The position numbers and the translations under genes were made by a program. 6,454 nt of DNA from JASJBU01 sp965372385 (GTDB lineage: Bacteria > Pseudomonadota > Gammaproteobacteria > Chromatiales > Chromatiaceae): the NCBI GenBank assembly GCA_965372385.1, contig CBDVCD010000206.1, positions 1-6,454 of the forward strand. Reading direction: 5' to 3'. Shown one piece after another: positions 6,024 to 6,454 of the stretch (position 1 is its first letter; every line of letters starts with the position of its first letter). Under the pieces are notes generated by a model that was given only the letters and a program-made list of their open reading frames with translations, had not been told where the DNA came from and made no database searches.

Positions 6024-6350
6024 CTATAGTTGGAGCCAAGTACGCAATGCGTGATCGATCTGTAACATGCTTTCCCGGTCGAGTGTTCCGATTTCGCTAC
6101 CAATGTTTTCCCGTCGAATGCTGAAGACCTTGTCCAGCATGACCTGAGACGGCTTCTTGAGCCCGTTTGTCGTCGTGGGTGTGAGTGCTACACGAAACAA
6201 CGGCGCGGACACGAGCTGTGAGGTGATTGGGCAGATGGTGACACTTTGGTGTGTGGGATTGAAAAGATCCGATTGGACAATGAGGCCGGGACGAGGTTTG
6301 CCCGAGTAGTCACCCTTCGCCCTGACGAGTACCAAGGCACCCCGCTTCAT
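6024..6350 (-). CDS. MazF/PemK-like type II toxin (endoribonuclease)
   Basis: A 108-residue protein of the MazF/PemK (CcdB-fold) family, the toxin of a type II toxin-antitoxin pair. Family members cut mRNA at short sequence motifs when the antitoxin is lost. Family marks are the start MKRGALVLV, GDYSGKPRPGLIVQSD (residues 13-28), the PITS strand (residues 41-44), KKPSQVMLDKVFSIRRENIG and the closing helix ending RTWLQL. The conserved GKPRP arginine and the threonine after the second strand are present, so it is probably active. I chose ATG at 6350 because it overlaps the antitoxin stop as ATGA and matches the family N-terminus. A GTG at 6356 would add two residues. It converges with the DUF3326 gene, 55 bases away. 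As usual for such pairs it is expected to be co-transcribed and repressed by the antitoxin-toxin complex. Confidence 0.92.
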   Translation of the reverse strand: MKRGALVLVRAKGDYSGKPRPGLIVQSDLFNPTHQSVTICPITSQLVSAPLFRVALTPTTTNGLKKPSQVMLDKVFSIRRENIGSEIGTLDRESMLQIDHALRTWLQL

Positions 6351-6454
6351 TGCCACCCGTCCAAATCCGCCGTGTGCTCCATGTATTCCAGGGTCTCTTC
6401 TTCCCCCTTCCGGCCACTAACCAGCAAGGATTGGCGGCGAGCCTCGGATGCCAG
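6347..6454 (-). CDS. MazE-type antitoxin, C-terminal part (cut by window end)
   Basis: The minus strand from the window edge to the TGA at 6347-6349 stays open for 35 codons. It reads EARRQSLLVSGRKGEEETLE in its middle and ends YMEHTADLDGWQ. This is the usual tail of the MazE-like (DUF3018) antitoxins paired with MKRG-type MazF toxins. The arginine-rich and acidic helix followed by a conserved aromatic tail is the part that normally binds and blocks the toxin. The N-terminal DNA-binding part lies outside the window. The stop overlaps the toxin ATG by four bases (ATGA), giving translational coupling with the antitoxin made first. Confidence 0.85.
   Translation of the reverse strand: MASEARRQSLLVSGRKGEEETLEYMEHTADLDGWQ

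Noticed and set aside
5998..6037. Terminator for the toxin gene on the minus strand (GAGCC/GGCTC hairpin and a run of six A at 5998-6003)
   Set aside because: The 5-bp stem is separated from the T run by about 15 bases and no second convincing stem lies directly before it.

Overview
The window looks like chromosomal DNA of a gammaproteobacterium, probably one of the marine or sulfur-oxidising Chromatiales-like lineages. This is inferred from the type of the Mrp/ApbC protein, the GC-rich coding style and the palindromic intergenic repeats; no marker gene settles the taxon. It holds four complete protein genes, one complete toxin gene and the 3' end of its antitoxin gene.

Layout. Positions 1-432 carry no recognisable gene. 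They hold a degenerate inverted repeat (66-198) and, at 373-402, the rho-independent terminator of the leftward gene that follows. Next is apbC/mrp (433-1524, minus), a P-loop iron-sulfur cluster carrier and the only obvious housekeeping gene. A 238-bp divergent spacer separates it from three rightward genes: a 12-helix MFS transporter (1763-3121), a fold-III PLP decarboxylase of the carboxynorspermidine decarboxylase (NspC) type (3278-4447) and a DUF3326-family protein of unknown function (4634-5968). The right end is a leftward type II toxin-antitoxin pair: a MazF/PemK-like toxin (6024-6350) preceded by a MazE-type antitoxin (6347 to beyond the window), overlapping by ATGA.

The spacers on both sides of the decarboxylase gene each contain a large palindromic element, at 3128-3239 (28-bp perfect arms) and 4464-4618 (26-bp arms, 22 matching). 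The cores are related (a 26-bp block with 23 identities, same orientation, REP/BIME-like with a GTAG or GTAC foot), but the outer arms are unrelated in sequence. A conserved core inside variable, self-complementary arms is the most unusual structural signal in the window.

How the genes may work together. The transporter, the amino-acid-type decarboxylase and the DUF3326 protein share orientation with no other gene between them, so they may form a small accessory metabolic module that makes or modifies and then moves an amine or amino-acid-like compound. That is inference. The usual partner of NspC, a carboxynorspermidine dehydrogenase, is not in the window, and the DUF3326 protein has no known reaction. 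The toxin-antitoxin pair is independent of this module and may only mark the region as accessory DNA.
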